A DNA stretch of 64,000 nt, from positions 22,480,001 to 22,544,000 of the forward strand of contig NC_133570.1 of the NCBI RefSeq assembly GCF_048773025.1, read 5' to 3'. Below the pieces are notes generated by a model that did not search any database, was not told the DNA's origin, and saw only the letters and a program-made list of their open reading frames with translations. The DNA comes from Camelus bactrianus. Taxonomy: Eukaryota; Chordata; Mammalia; Artiodactyla; Camelidae. Shown piece after piece: positions 37,786 through 51,300 of this stretch (its first letter is position 1; each line of letters begins with the position of its first letter). A program made the position numbers and the translations under genes.

Positions 37786-38185
37786 TGAACTGTGTCCCTT
37801 CCCCAAGTTTACATGCTGAAGTCCTAACCCCCCAGTACCCAGAATGCGACCTTATTTTGAGGGAGGATCTTCACAGAAGCAATTAAGTTAAAGTGAGGTC
37901 ATTAGGGTGGACTCTAACCCAATATGACTGAAGTCCTTACAAGAAGGGGAAATGCAGACACAGAGACAGACACGCGTGGAGGGAAGACCATCTGAAGTGA
38001 CATAGAGAGAAGACAGCCATCTACAAGCCAAGGAGAGATCCTTTGACTGGATCCCTCCCTCACGGCCCCTAGAAGGAACCAGCCCTGCTCACATCTTGAT
38101 CTCAGATTTCCAGCCTCCAGAACCATGAGAACATACATTCTTCCTGTTTAAGCCACCCAGTCTGTGGTAACTAAGAGCAGAAGTG
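37786..38185 (+). mobile_element. LTR fossil, MLT1-like (ERVL-MaLR)
   Basis: Nearly full-length MLT1-type LTR: TATGGGTTGAACTGTGTCCC, TTACAAGAAGGGGAAATGCA and CCAGCCTCCAGAACCATGAG in the usual order. Old, no internal region attached. Confidence 0.8.
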
Positions 38186-38783
38186 ACCCACAGCCTATCC
38201 CCAAGAGTCTCAGGGTAGAGGAGGCAGGGTAAAAAGGACAGAGGGTTCCTCCCGTGCCACATGGCAGGCAGGGAAGGGACCAGAGGAATGTTCTCTTAGG
38301 GTAAAATCATGGAGGGGAGGTGCATGCTCTGGTTCACTTTTTTTTTTTTTTAAGTGCCAACTACCATGCAAAGATCTGGATGAGAGGAAACAGAAGAAGA
38401 ATAATTTTACAATCAATTTATCAACATTTGGATGGATCTACACTTGTGAGAAGTAATTTTCCACTGTAATTTTAATCAAATGAGATAGTTTATTTCAAAT
38501 CAGTGAGTAATGAATTATCAAAGTAAAAATAGGTAAACGTTTCCTTTTTAAGATCTATTTTTCCACTTTCATTTTTAAACAATCATCACCATAGATATTT
38601 GTGTCTGTTGTACGTTCACACTGTAGATGAATAAACAAATTTTAGTAAATTTCTGGTGGTTAATTTTTTCTTTTTTGCATTGAGCCATATTTACTCATTT
38701 ACAGCCTCCCCTTAACCTGTGTGGGCATTTGAGTGTGTGAGTCTGGGCACAGGGTGACTTTATTTGCTTTTTTTCAGGGGGAA

Positions 38784-38900
38784 GGTAATTAGGTTTGCTT
38801 ATTTATTTAATTCATATTTTTAATGGAGGTACTGGGGATTGAACCCAGGACCTTGTGCATGCTAAGCATACACTCAGCCACTAAGCTATACCCTCCCCCT
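38784..38900 (-). repeat. camelid tRNA-derived SINE (Vic-type), antisense
   Basis: AATGGAGGTACTGGGGATTG and GCATGCTAAGCATACACTCA then CTATACCCTCCCCC: reverse complement of the SINE head. Confidence 0.92.
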
Positions 38901-39533
38901 CTCCAAGCTGAGGATTTTAGGTCCAGCCAGACAACTTTCAAGTGCAAAGGCCACAGCTGAACTGTCATCAACACACCATGGTTAGCCACAAAGGCAGATG
39001 TACCTGGAGCCGATAGAAATAAGATGTGAGTCCAAGAAGCACAGACATGCCAGAACTGACTTACAAGCCATCCTGGTGACAAGAAGGAATAAGATTTACC
39101 CAGCAGACAAGGTCCCTGGTGTGCTGGAGGAGCCGGGAGGCGTGGGCCTCACTTCTCCTGAGGTCTGGCTCTGAGCCATGCAGGTTCAACTGTGGTGTCA
39201 TAGAGGGGACAGTAACGACTAGTCTTGTCCTCAGCCCGCAGCCCTGCAATGGCCAGGAAGGCTGGGTTGCCCAACGTGGAGCCAGAGAACACAGCCGGGA
39301 CCCCTAAGGGCTGACTGTTCCTCTTGTAGGTGAGGACTCTGGGGACCTGGCAGACGCTGCTACCAGTTTGGGACATACCCCAGAAGTTGCTGCTGCTTCT
39401 TGTGCGGAATCTGGTGACTGTACATCCCAGGCACCCAGGCACCGAGGCCCGCTGGGTCAGCACAGACTGGACTTGGAGCCGGAAAAGATGGCAGGAGGAG
39501 CAAGCAGGAAGAAGCCCTAAGGCCAGCGGGTAA

Positions 39534-39722
39534 GAACTTAGCTTCTGGAACCAGGCTGTCTAGTTTTGAAACCTGGCTCTGCCTTTTACACCTGTGTGAC
39601 CTCTTTCCTTATGCGTACAATAAGGATAATACTAATAACATCTAACTCCTAGAATTAGATGCACTGAGAATAGAGACGTGCCTAAAACGGAGTAAGCACT
39701 GGGTGGTATTAAGTACCAACAG
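39534..39722 (+). repeat. MIR SINE
   Basis: GCTTCTGGAACCAGGCTGTC, CCTGGCTCTGCCTTTTACAC, TGTGTGACCTCTTTCC and CGTACAATAAGGATAATACT follow the MIR consensus over most of its length. Confidence 0.85.
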
Positions 39723-39964
39723 TATCATGAAGACCGTGGCCGACTCTTTGCCCAACTGGAGAGAAGAGGGACCCAGGAGCTCTCAGCCATCCCATCCACC
39801 ACAACCCGGAACCTGTGCGTAAGTGAGGAGAAGCTAAGGGTTCCTCTGAACCTGGGTCAATTGTCCACGTAAGGGCCCCCGGGATGGCCAGACCGCAGCT
39901 CCCTGGGAGGTCTGTGGGGAGGATGCAGCTGCAGGGCTGCCCAGGCAGAGCACACAGGGCAGCT

Positions 39965-40486
39965 GTGTTGCGGAAAAATAGAGTGCGAGAGGATGGTCGT
40001 GTCCTAGGTCTCAGGCGAGGGTCCTTGGCTTAGTGCAGGAAAGAATTCAAGAGCAAGCCATAGTAGAGTGAAAGCAAGTTGATACAGAGAGATACACACT
40101 CCATAGACAGAATGTGGCCTGTCACAGGAGACTGGCCCAGGAGTGTGGGGTGGTTAGTTTTTATGGGCTGGGTACTTTCATATGCTAACAAGTGGGAGGA
40201 TTATTCCAACCATTTTAGGGAGAAGCAGGGATTACTAGGAATTGGGCCGCACCCCATTTTTGGCCTTTTATGGTCAGCCTGGGAACTGCCATGGTGCCCA
40301 TGGCCGTGCCATTTAGTAGCTAATGTAATACAATGAGTGTGTAAGGTACAAGATCCACTGGAAGTCGAGTCTTCCGCCATCTGGGGTGTAGTAGGTTCTA
40401 ACCAGTTTTTGTCATATCCTCAATGGCTGTGTCATTCTTTTAATGGTTGTGCCCTGCCCTCTCCCCTCCTGTCTCAGCTGCAGTTT
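39965..40486 (-). mobile_element. possible ERV LTR fossil
   Basis: About 500 bases with an LTR-like style (GCAGGAAAGAATTCAAGAGC, AGTGAAAGCAAGTTGATACA), likely antisense. Family uncertain; no internal region recognised. Old. Confidence 0.35.
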
Positions 40487-41307
40487 CTCAGCTCTGATGG
40501 AGACCCCCAGGCTTCCAGAGCTGACTGCTCAATGCCCTCTGCGAGGCCAGGCCTCAGGTCCTTCCTCCTGCAGAATGAACCCTGGAGCTGGGTCAATGGC
40601 AGAGGGGCTCTGGTTTTGCCTCTCTGCTAACTGGTGGCACCCCAGGACCCAACCTTAGCCCTGGCCACCTTAAGTGGGGGCTGTGTGGAGACAGACTGCA
40701 GGGTGGCAGGGTGGGGGCCAGGAGGGAGACAGAGCAGGATGGGGGCAGCCAAGGCAGGGAGGACTGATTGGATCTCTGATGTATTCTATAGACAGTGATG
40801 GATATTGGGTGAGAGGAAGAGAGGAATCCAGGGAGCCTGCAGGCACTGGGCTTCAACAACCAGGACGATGGAGTTGCCATCTTGGAGGTGGAGACCCTGC
40901 CAAGGAGTGGGTTTGCCAGGAGTTCTGTTTTGAAAGTGCAATTTTCCTGTGACTCTTAATTTTTGGCCTTTCCCAATCTTTTCACCACAGAACTTTCTTT
41001 TCCAGAGCATCTCTCAGGGATAGTCTTCCAATAAAGGCAAGTTCTGGGAAATGTCTAAGGGAGAAGAGGAATTGCATGCATGCTATTAGTTAAAACACAA
41101 TAAAATAAAGTCATGAAAATTATCTTAAACCTTCCATAATCCTGTTGCTCTAACACAAAAAATTACTTTTATTCTCCAATTCATCTTCCAGATATGTTTT
41201 GCATAGTTTATTCATTCACTCCACAAATATTTGTAGCATTGAAAGAAGCCTGTTATACATAAACCTGCAGTTTTTAGTTATTTTAATTATCAACAGCATA
41301 TAGACTT

Positions 41308-41530
41308 TTTAAGAATAATTTTTTAATTGAAGTATAGTCGATTTACAATGTTGTGTTAATTTCTGGTGAATTACAGCATAGTGATTCATTTTTACGTATG
41401 TATATTCCTTTTTATATTCTTTTTCATTATAGGCCTTTACAAGGTATTGAATATAGTTCCCTATGCTATACAGTAGGACCTTGCTGTTTATCTATCTTTT
41501 ATTTAGTAGTTAATATCTACAAATCTACAA
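41308..41530 (-). repeat. LINE-1 3' end, antisense
   Basis: TTTAATTGAAGTATAGTCGA, TTTACAATGTTGTGTTAATT and TATGCTATACAGTAGGACCT are the reverse complement of the artiodactyl-type L1 3' end. Confidence 0.85.
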
Positions 41531-41639
41531 ATAATTAATATTTTAATATTAATATTTTAATTATTAACAGCATATATGTTTTCATGCTTATTATCCAGTT
41601 TTTATCTTTGTAAATAATTGTCATTATTGCCTTCCCGCG

Positions 41640-42170
41640 GAGGGGAAGAATGGGGTGAAGGGCTAGAGGACACCCTGAGACTCCAAGAGAGGAGGGGCCA
41701 GGGTGGGGTTTGGGGGCCCGTGCGGACCCCCGCCGGCTAGGGCCGACTGGAGGATGTGCCCCGGAACGCGCGAGACTGGGAACCTGCAGACGCGGGCGTG
41801 CGGCGCCAGAAGGCAGACGGGGGGACGCCGTCCGCGGCCGGACCCGGAAGCAGGGCCTCCGTCAGCCGCTGTGAGCAGGAGGCGGAGCGGAGCCGGAGCC
41901 GGAGCCGGGACGCTGGTGAGCGGGAGCGGCGGGCGGCTCGGGAGGTGGGCCGGGCTGGGCCCTGCGTTCTCGCCACCTCCCCCGGGCTTGCGGCGGATTC
42001 GGGGACGCCGTGGGTAGCCCCTCCGCGCCGAGCCCCCGGCAGCGCCTTGAGGCGGGGTCCGTGTCGCAAGCGGGAGCTGAGGCTGTGGAGACCGCGCGGC
42101 GGTCCCGGCGGGGTCGGGGTTCCGGCAGGCTCCACCCGCCTTCCCCGGCCCGACTGAGGCGCCGGGGCGT
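41640..42170 (+). promoter_or_regulatory. TOP3B: CpG island, promoter and first exon of TOP3B
   Basis: Dense CpG over about 500 bases. A likely non-coding exon 1 ends at 41915 (GGGACGCTG then GTGAGCGGG), inside a GGAGCC-repeat. It is 6.4 kb before the TOP3B start codon and in the right direction; VPREB1 lies head-to-head on the other side, as in human. Confidence 0.65.
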
Positions 42171-43182
42171 GCTTTTATGAGGGGTCGGTGTAGACGAGGG
42201 GCGGCGGGAGGGCACCTCTGTGAACAAATTAGCTGGAATCCGGGGCAGTACTTTCTCACAGAGGCCTCGTCTTGCCTCTTTGTCGCTCGGCCTTTGAGAA
42301 CAGGACGTGAGAATTCAGCCCCACGTGGGCTTGGTGGCCAGCGAGCCCTGGGGTCCCTAGAACCTTGGCAAAGGTCACCTGGCTCTAGTCTGAATTGCTC
42401 TCAACCTTACTTTACTCATTGTTTAAAAAGTTACAGCGCGGCCTTGTAGGGTTCTTGGCGAGATTAAATAAAGGAGCGTTTATAGCTGTAGCATGTCCGC
42501 AGAGGAGCTTAAGAAATGGTTGTTTCTTTCTCTGACTCCATAGGTGTTTGATGCGATACTAAGGTGGGAAATCTCAGGGGTCTAAATGCTGTGCGGACCA
42601 CTGCTAAGCCTTCACGCCCAAGCGCCATCCACTTGTGCGTAAGACACTGACAGGAAAGGACTTTATCTACAGTATCTGCCAAGGACACATGCCATTGTGG
42701 TGTCCCTGGTGAGTTGGCAGGGTAATAATAGGCTAACCTCTACTCCCTTTGACTTTCAGCCCTCTTAATTACAGCTCTAATTTGGGGTGTTGGGTGTCGA
42801 CAGACTCTTAGCACTTGCTCATCTTCCTTTCTGAAATAAGAGGACAGACTTCAGGCTCAGAGCTTTGGCAGACAACGAAATTGAACCTGATAGACCATGT
42901 AGGTCACTGGAAGGACTCTAGTTCTCATGATTGATTACAGGCCTTCAGCTCCAAAGAGGCTATAAAAATTTTCCTTTTTTATATATTAAAAAGCAAAAAC
43001 TTAAAAAAATAATAATGTCGGTAAGGCAAAGGTGTTAAGATGGTATATAAATGAAGTTTGCAAACCATTGCTTTCAGCTTCTGTTCTTGCTGGCTTCCAT
43101 TTTGAAATTGGAGATATGCCTTAATGGAAAAGTAGGGAGGCTCCAAGATTATCACAAAAAATTAATGTTAAGACTGCAGAAT

Positions 43183-43325
43183 GGGGGAGTGTATAGCTCA
43201 GTGGTAGAATGCCTGCTTAGCATGCAAGAGGTCCTGGGTTCAACCCCCAGTACCTCCATTAAATAAATAAATAAACCTAATTGCCTCCCATCCCCAACCA
43301 AAATAAATAAATGAATAAATAAAAG
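43183..43325 (+). repeat. camelid tRNA-derived SINE (Vic-type)
   Basis: GTGTATAGCTCAGTGGTAGA and GTCCTGGGTTCAACCCCCAG, TACCTCC, then AAATAAATAAATAAACC tail with a second A-rich part. Lies in TOP3B intron 1. Confidence 0.94.
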
Positions 43326-44028
43326 ACTCCTGAAATCTCTTAAGAGATGGAACCTGGTGCAGTTTAAAAAAAAAAAAAAAGTACCTGGCTTGAAGTAAGG
43401 TAGCATGTGTTTCAGCCCCAGCTTGGTAAATTTCCCAGCTTACCTTTGGAAAAATTGCTTTCCTTGGGTCTTAGTTTGTTCTTCCTTGAGATGGTTGTAC
43501 CAGATTGTCACCAAGACTCCTTTCCCCAGGATTCCATGATTCCGTATCTGTAAAGGATGTGATTTTTTTTCCCTAATAAAGCAGTGGTACTCAGAACGTT
43601 ACAAAGTACTCGTGCAATACTGGAGTATAAACTGTTAAAACAGAACACGTGTTTCTTTACAGCCAGAGCTGCTGGAGATGGGCCACATAGCAGGTACACA
43701 GTCTGACAGGTGGACAGGTGACCTGAAATTGGGACTGACGCTGCTGTACCTTTGTATGACTGACTGCCCAGTTGTACCTCTGGTCCTGGGTAAATGTGAT
43801 CTCTTTAAAGATGCTAGGGCAAAATGTTTCTCTCTGAAGGGATCTGTACTGAAGAATGTGTTAATTATTTACTGGAGAAGTGTTCAGGATCCTTAGGTAT
43901 GAAGGGGAGTAGTAGAGACTTGAAACTTTTAGAAACTTTGACCCCACGGAGAAAGGAACATTGAGAAGGGGAAATGTTTGCAATACTCATACTGATTTAA
44001 AGTCAGTTTTTAAATTTTGGACATCAGA

Positions 44029-44160
44029 GGCATGGAGAATACAGCTCAGTGGTAAAGCACATGCTTAGCATGCACGAGGTCCTGGGTTCAATCCAGTACT
44101 TCCAATTAAACAAACAAACAAATCTAATTACCTCCCCACCTCAAGAAAAATTTTTTTTCT
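44029..44160 (+). repeat. camelid tRNA-derived SINE (Vic-type)
   Basis: AATACAGCTCAGTGGTAAAG and GTCCTGGGTTCAATCC, then AAACAAACAAACAAATC tail. TOP3B intron 1. Confidence 0.92.
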
Positions 44161-44741
44161 AAATAACTTTTAGATATTGAAAAAAGTATTTTTATTATTA
44201 GTTTGCAAGCAGACTTGGGCTTTTATATAATCAAGAGTCATTCATTCAGGCAGTATCTGTTAATTGCCTATATTACTTGCCACTAGAGTAACATCCCTGT
44301 TCCCCTGGAGTTTACCTTCCGGGAACTGTGAGACAAAAACCAGATGAGTCAGTGGAGATGCTCTCCGGTACAGAGAGAAGTGCTGGAGGGATGCTCACAG
44401 AGGCCCACAGCATAAATGTGGGTGAGCTCTGGTCTCCCCGATGACCCTCCAGCTCCCGCTCAGGGCAGCTCAACACAGCACGCACACCCGAGGACACTGG
44501 CAGGATGCCTCCAGTGTGATGGCTGGCAGCTCTTATGCTGCAGAAGTGAGAAAATCTGAAGGATTTTAGGATTTTAGGGCAAAGGGATGGGAAAGCCCCT
44601 GCAAAGCACTCTCCCTTTGCTTCCATGTTCCCCGAGGCCTCTGGCTTCTGTGGGTTTGGGAGGGATGCGGGAGGTCTGTTCTGGGCCTCTGACTATCCCC
44701 TGGGACGGAGAGCGGAGGCTGCATAAGACCAGCTGTGGTTG

Positions 44742-44767
44742 CTCATTCATTCATTCATTCATTCAGC
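44742..44767 (+). repeat. (CATT)n microsatellite
   Basis: About six CATT units followed by a MIR-like AGCCAACACTTGCCCAGTG. Confidence 0.75.
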
Positions 44768-44942
44768 CAACACTTGCCCAGTGAGTGCTGGGTGTCCTAG
44801 ATGAACTACACTCCATCCATGGAGGGGCACAGCAATGGTGGCAGGAGTGGTTTTTCCTGGGAGGGGCAGGGGGTGGAGGAGGTAGACCGAGGTGAGGCCT
44901 GAGGGCAGGAACAAGCAGGACACTCGGGGAGGGGGTACAGGG

Positions 44943-47545
44943 TGAATTCTACCAAACATTTCCAGGAGAGTTAACACCCATCCTTCTGAGACTATTCCAA
45001 AAAATTGCAGAGGAAGGAACACTTCTAAACTCATTGTATGAGGCCACCATCATCCTCATACCAAAACCAGAGGAAGATACCACAAAAAAAGAAAATTATA
45101 GGCCAATATCACTTATGAATATGGATTCAAAAACCCTCAACAAAATGCTATCAAATCGACTCCAACAACACATTAAAAGGGTCATACACCATAATCAAGT
45201 GAGTTTTATCCAGGGATGCAAGGATTTTTTTTTCAATATGTGATATACCATATTAATAAACTGAAGAATAAAAACCATATGATCATCTCAATAGATACAG
45301 AAAAAGCTTTTGATAAAATTTAACATCCATTTATGATAAAAACCCTCCAGAAAGTGGGCACAAAGAGAACAATAACCTCTGCATAATAAAGGCCATATAT
45401 GAGAAACCCGCAGCTAACATCATACTTTATGGTGAAAAGCTGAAAGCGTTTCCTCTAAGATCAGGAACAAGACAAGGATGCCCATTCTCACCACTTTTAT
45501 TCAACATAGTTTTGAAAGTCCTAGCCACAGCAATCAGAAAAAAATAAAAATAAAAGGAATCCAAATTGGAAAAGAAGAAATGAAATATCTGCAGATGACA
45601 TGATACTATACGTAGAAAATCCTAAAGATGCTATCAGAAAACTACTAGAATTCATCAGTGAATTTGGTAAAGTTGCAGAATACAAAATTAGTATACAGAA
45701 CTCAGTTGCATTTCTATACGTTAACAATGAAATAGCAGAAAAAGAAATTAAGGAAGCTATCCTATTTACCATCATATCAAAAAGAATAAAATACCTAGGA
45801 ATAACCCTATCTAAGGAGGCAAAAGAGCTGTACTCTGAAAACTGTAAGAAACTGATGAAAGAAATTGAGGACAGCATAAACAGATGGAAAGATACACCAT
45901 GGTCTTAGATTCGAAGAATCAATATTGTTAAAATGGCCATACTACCCAAGGCAGTATACAGATTCAACGCAATCCTTGTCAAATTACTCATGACACTTTT
46001 CACAGAACTGGAACAAAAGAATGTTAAAATTTGTATGGAAACGCAAAAGACCCCAAATAGCCAAAACAGTTTTGAGAAAGAACAGAGCTGGGAGACCTCA
46101 TGCTCCCCAACTTCAGACTATACTACAAACCTACAGAAATTAAAACAGTATGATACTGGTACAAAAACAGACACATAGATCAATGGAACAGGATTGAAAG
46201 TCCAGAAATAAACCTATGTACTTATGGTCAATTAATCTATAACAAAGGAGGCAAGAGTATACAATGGAGAAAAGACTTCAATAAGTGGTGCTGGGAAAAC
46301 TGGACAGCTATACATAGAAGAATGAAGTTAGAACATTCTCTAACACTATATACAAAAATAAACTTAAAGTGGATTAAAGACCTAAATGTAAGACCGGATA
46401 CTATAAAACTCCTAGAGGAAAACATAGGCAGAATACTCTTTGACATAAATCATAACAATATTTTTTTAAAATCAGCTCCTAGAGTAATGGAAATATAAGC
46501 AAAAATAAACCAATGGGACCTAATTAAACTTAAAAGCTTATGCACAGCTAAGGATACCATCAACAAAATGAAAAGACAACGTACAGAATGGGAGAAAATA
46601 TTTGCAAATGATGCAACTGACAAGGAACTAATTTCTAAAATATAGAAACAACTCATACAACTTAATATCAGAAAACAAGGAACCCTATCAAAAAAATGGA
46701 CAGAAGACTTAAATAGACATCTCTCCAAAGAAGATAGACGGATGGCCAACAAACACATGAAAAAATGCTCAGCATCGCTAATTTTAGAGAAATTGCAAAT
46801 CAAAATTACAATGAGGTGTCACCTCACACCAGTCAGAATGGCCATCATTTAAAAGTCCACGAACAATAAATACTGGAGAGGTTGTGGAGAAAAGGGAACC
46901 CTCCTACAATGTGGGTGGGAATGTAGTTTGGTGCATCCATTGTGGAAAACAGTATGGAGATACCTCAAAAGACTGAAAATAGACTTACCGTATGATCCAG
47001 CAATCCCACTCCTGGGCATATATCTAGAGGAAACTCTAATTCAAAAAGATACTTGCACCCCAATGTTCATAGCAACACTATTTACAATACCCAAGACATG
47101 AAACAACCTAAATGTCCATCAACAGATGACTAGACAAAGAAGTTGTAGTGTATTTATACAATGGAATACTGCTCAGTCATAAAAAATAATAAAATAATGC
47201 CATTTGCAGCAACATGGATGGACCTGGAGAGTGTCATTCTAAGTGAAGTAAGCCAGAAAGAGAAAGAAAAATACCATATAATATCACTCATATGTGGAAT
47301 CTAAAAAGAAGACAAATAAACTTACTTATAAAACAGAAATGACTCACAGACATGGAGAACAAACTTATGGTTACCAGGGGGGAAAAGGGGTGGAGAGGGA
47401 TGAATTGGGAGGTTGAGATTTGCAAATACTAACTAGTTTATGTAAAGTAGATCAACAAGTTTCTACTGTATAGCACAGGCAACTATGTTCAATATCTTGT
47501 ACTGACCTGTAATGAAAAAGAATATGAAAACGAAAAAAAGTAGGA
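44943..47545 (+). mobile_element. 5'-truncated LINE-1 in TOP3B intron 1
   Basis: 2.6 kb of L1 from the middle of ORF2 to the 3' end. Reverse-transcriptase text is visible in 45034-45243 ([20 protein letters not shown], then [20 protein letters not shown]) and 45600-45908 ([20 protein letters not shown]). Frames are broken by several stops and shifts, so it is not active. The 3' part has ATATCACTCATATGTGGAATC and an A-rich end near 47540. No 5' region or ORF1 is present. Confidence 0.95.
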
Positions 47546-48360
47546 AAACAGCAACCCTCTTGAAAAAAAAATGGGCACAAATATGAGCAGGCAGTTCACA
47601 GGAAAGAATCCACCTGCCTTCCCTGAGAGGGAGAGCCCTTTAAAGGAGACTTAGCCCTTGAACCAGGCCTTCTGCATCCAGCTGCCTTCGGGCTCCAAGG
47701 AGCATTCCAGGCTAGCGGATGTATTTTTCCTTTAGGCGACAGTGTCCAATTTAATTGGCCGGAGGATGGCCTGCAAAATGAGAGGTGGGGCAGGCCAGGC
47801 TGAAAGGTGGACCAGACCCTGTCGGGAAGGCCTCATGAGCTCCACTTGGGGGTCAGGAGGAAATGGGTGCCCAGCCTGGGCCTGTGTTAGGTGAAGCACC
47901 CAGGGACCCTGATGCGCCACCAAGGTGGAGGTGCCACTCTCGGCCCCTAGGGGACACAGTGGCTCCAAGGGCAGGGGGCTAGGCCCAGAGGCCCTCACGT
48001 CTTCGTAGTGTGGATTCGGGGACAAAATCAGCCTGGGGTTGTGGGGCCACCTCAACCTCTCTTGAGTGAAGCCACATTCCCCAGGTCATCCCGGAGGCTC
48101 AGTTCCCTCAGGCAGTCATCTGCTGGGTGCCTTCAAGTCTCCCTGAGTTTTCTTTCTTGCCTAGGGTTTGTTTTGTGTAGAGAGGGAGTTGCCCGTTGGT
48201 GGTGTGGCTCCTGCAGGAGGCATGGCTATTTCCTGTGTGTCTTTCCTCCTTAGGAGGTGGTGCGGTGGCGGCAGGCAGCTGCATGGGGCAGCGTACGAGC
48301 TGGGTCACTGTCGTTGCCCTGAGCGTGCGTGAGGCCGGGGCCCCACAGCACTGACACACG

Positions 48361-51300
48361 ATGAAGACCGTGCTCATGGTGGCAGAGAAGCCATCCTTGG
48401 CCCAGTCCATCGCCAAAATCCTCTCTCGAGGTAGGAGGGCAGCCCGGTCCTCTCACCAGCTTTGATCCATAAGCTGGTCGGTTCACTTGCAGGGCATTTC
48501 TTTCTTTTCCGAAGGGTGATCCCAGCCCACTGGAGTAGATTGTGTTCAGGCCAGCAGGCATGGACAGAGCTCTCGGCCACTTAGTCACTTGGTCACCATG
48601 GGGGGTGATTACTCAGCGTGAGCAGGCCGGGGCTCCCACACGGCAGGGAGGTGCACACAGGCCCCTGGACGAGCCCTGTCCCTGGCAGGGCTGTCGGTCA
48701 CAGTCAACAGAAACCAGCCCTGCTAACTCATACAGAGAGAGTCTGCTGGAAGGAGGAAGACATGACCAGACCCTGCACGGCCTGATCTAATGAGGCCCTG
48801 CTGTGGGCACTGCTGTCCAGGACCCGGCAGCTGCAGCCATGCGCCTCATGTCACTGGAGGGACCCCAGGGTGCCTGCCCTCGCCCCACCCTGGCCCCTGG
48901 GTGATTGGGAGGAAGCTGCTTCCCTCCTGCCTCTGAATTCCCTCAGTAGGAAGAGTGTTTGGGTGCTGTGGACCCAGAGGCGTCTGGTGGCTGAGGGCGG
49001 AGGACACCCCAGGGCAGCAGGCTGAGAAGTCGTGGTCTGAGGGGGAAGGGAGCCCCCATAAGTGCCTGGTCCCCTGAGGCTGAGAAAGTTCAGCTGAGGG
49101 GGAGCCATCAGATCTCTCAGCACCCTCGGTGGCCTAAGGGAGGTCATCATTGACCACTGCAGGGAGGGGGACCCTGGCCTGCCCGGGGCTGTGTGGGGTG
49201 CAGCTTGCTGGAGTGGCCATTACCCTGCTTCTCCCCAGGGAGCATGTCCTCACGCAAAGGGCTGAACGGGACATGTTCGGTGCACGAGTACTCAGGGACC
49301 TTCGCTGGCCAGCCTGTCCGCTTCAAGATGACATCCGTCTGCGGTCATGTGATGACCCTGGATTTCCTGGGTGAGCCCCCCACCCGCCTGCCTACCTCCA
49401 TTGCACAGTGCTGCCTGGGGTCCTGGTGGAGCTGGGGGAGGGCCCAGGACAGAGAGATTTGTCCAGAATCCATGAGTCCTGTGGCCAGCGGATTGAAGAG
49501 AGCTGACCTGGGGTCCCAGGCCATGTGCCCAGAACCAGGTTTCAGATCAGCACCCATGGGTCCCCGTCCAGTGGTGCCCCTCAGTCACTGTGTGCCCTGT
49601 GCCCCTTCCTGTGCAAACTGGAGGCACTGGTGCCCACCTCAGCAGGGGCCTGGCCCATTCAGGTGTTTGGGAGAGAGCTACTGCCCTGCCACACATGGCT
49701 TTTGTCCGGTGGGCATTTGGTGGTTGTTATTACAAGGCTGGGGCTAGGTGCAGGGCTGCATTTGCCGAGGGTCCGACATGGGCCATGACCCTAGCTCTGC
49801 TGGGGCTGGGCCTCTGTGTGTGTGAAGGGTTGTGAGGACAGTGCCATCACCTCTCAGGATTATTGAGGCCCGGGCGCAGCAGGGAGGTGGCAACGCTTAG
49901 CACAGGCCACCCACAGTGAAGCCTCGACAGTTCTTGCTGCTCTGTGACTCCCACCAAGTAGTATGGCCAGGCAGTTGGACCCCAAATTTACCACCAGCAG
50001 AAGCAGGTGGGGAGCCAGGACTTGAACTTGGCTATGTCTGACCGGTGAGGCCTGGAAGGAAGCCTCAAGGCTGGGCACGTGAGCCCCAAACCCCACATGG
50101 AGAAGTAGGGGGTGCCCCGGACATAGGGCAAAACGGGGCTGATGCTCCCGGGATCTGCTGAGCCCCTGTCGGGTGCCGGCCGACCACCAGGCTGGAAGAG
50201 GAGACAGGGTGTGCCCAGAGCCTGCGTGACTCCTGCACATGGCTGAGGTGTGGTGTGGGCTCACAGCTCAGGGCAAGGAAGGGCCTGCTCTGAGCAAGTG
50301 GTTCTCTGAGACTCTCTGTCCCCACCGTCCTCCTGGGTCCCAGTCCCTGTGAGGAGGAGGGTGGGGCAGAGGGGGCTGGGAGAAGCCGAGAAGAGTGTGA
50401 CTCTGACGTCCCCTTGCCGCGTCTGTAGGAAGGTACAACAAGTGGGACAAGGTGGACCCCGCCGAGCTGTTCAGCCAGGCCCCGACCGAGAAGAAGGAGG
50501 CCAACCCCAAGCTGAACATGGTGAAGTTCCTGCAGGTGCGTCCTGGCCCCAGCGCCCCACTCGCCCCGACGTGCCCCGGGCCCACTCCTCCCCAACACCG
50601 TCAGCCCCCAGAGCAGGGCCTGCTCTTAAAGTAGAGCATTTGGTGGTGGTGGTTTCCTGATTTTAAAACAAATGCATACATGTGATGGAAACTTGGAAAA
50701 TAGAGATAAGTAGAAAGAAGAAAAAGTTATTTATGGTCACACTACCCCAGGCAGCCACTGTTACGTTTAGTTCTTTCCTCTAAGCCTTTTTTTAATGCAG
50801 TTTTGGGGGTTAAGATCATATGGCACTTATAACATTTGTTGTCCAAAAAGCAGCAGTTGTGTACGAAATTCTTTCTTGAGAGCCTAAGGAAGCTGACTGT
50901 AGCCGGCTCCTCCGCCCCGCCTGGGCCTGCCCTGGGCTCCAGGCCTCCTGACTGGGCTCAGGGCTCCGGGGCTGGGCCGAGGCAGACGCGAGTCCCCGTG
51001 TGCTGTGCGCAGGTGGAGGGCAAAGGCTGTGACTACATTGTGCTGTGGCTGGACTGCGACAAGGAGGGGGAGAACATCTGCTTCGAGGTGAGGCCCGGGG
51101 CTGCGTGCCCGCCGCTGCCCTGCCCTCCCTGGGCCCACGCTGCCGCAGAGGCACCAGCCCTGCCGGGGCACCAGAGCCTCTCCCCTCGCTCTGGAGATTC
51201 TATAGACAGTTTGAGAGGCACAGGCTCCACTCAGGGTGAAGAGCTTCCCCTCACCTGCTGGTACATTGTGAGGGAGCAAGATTTCCCAGGTGGGGGCTGG

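Noticed and set aside
45034-46803. Several frames with reverse-transcriptase text
   Set aside because: Pieces of a broken, 5'-truncated LINE-1, not host genes.
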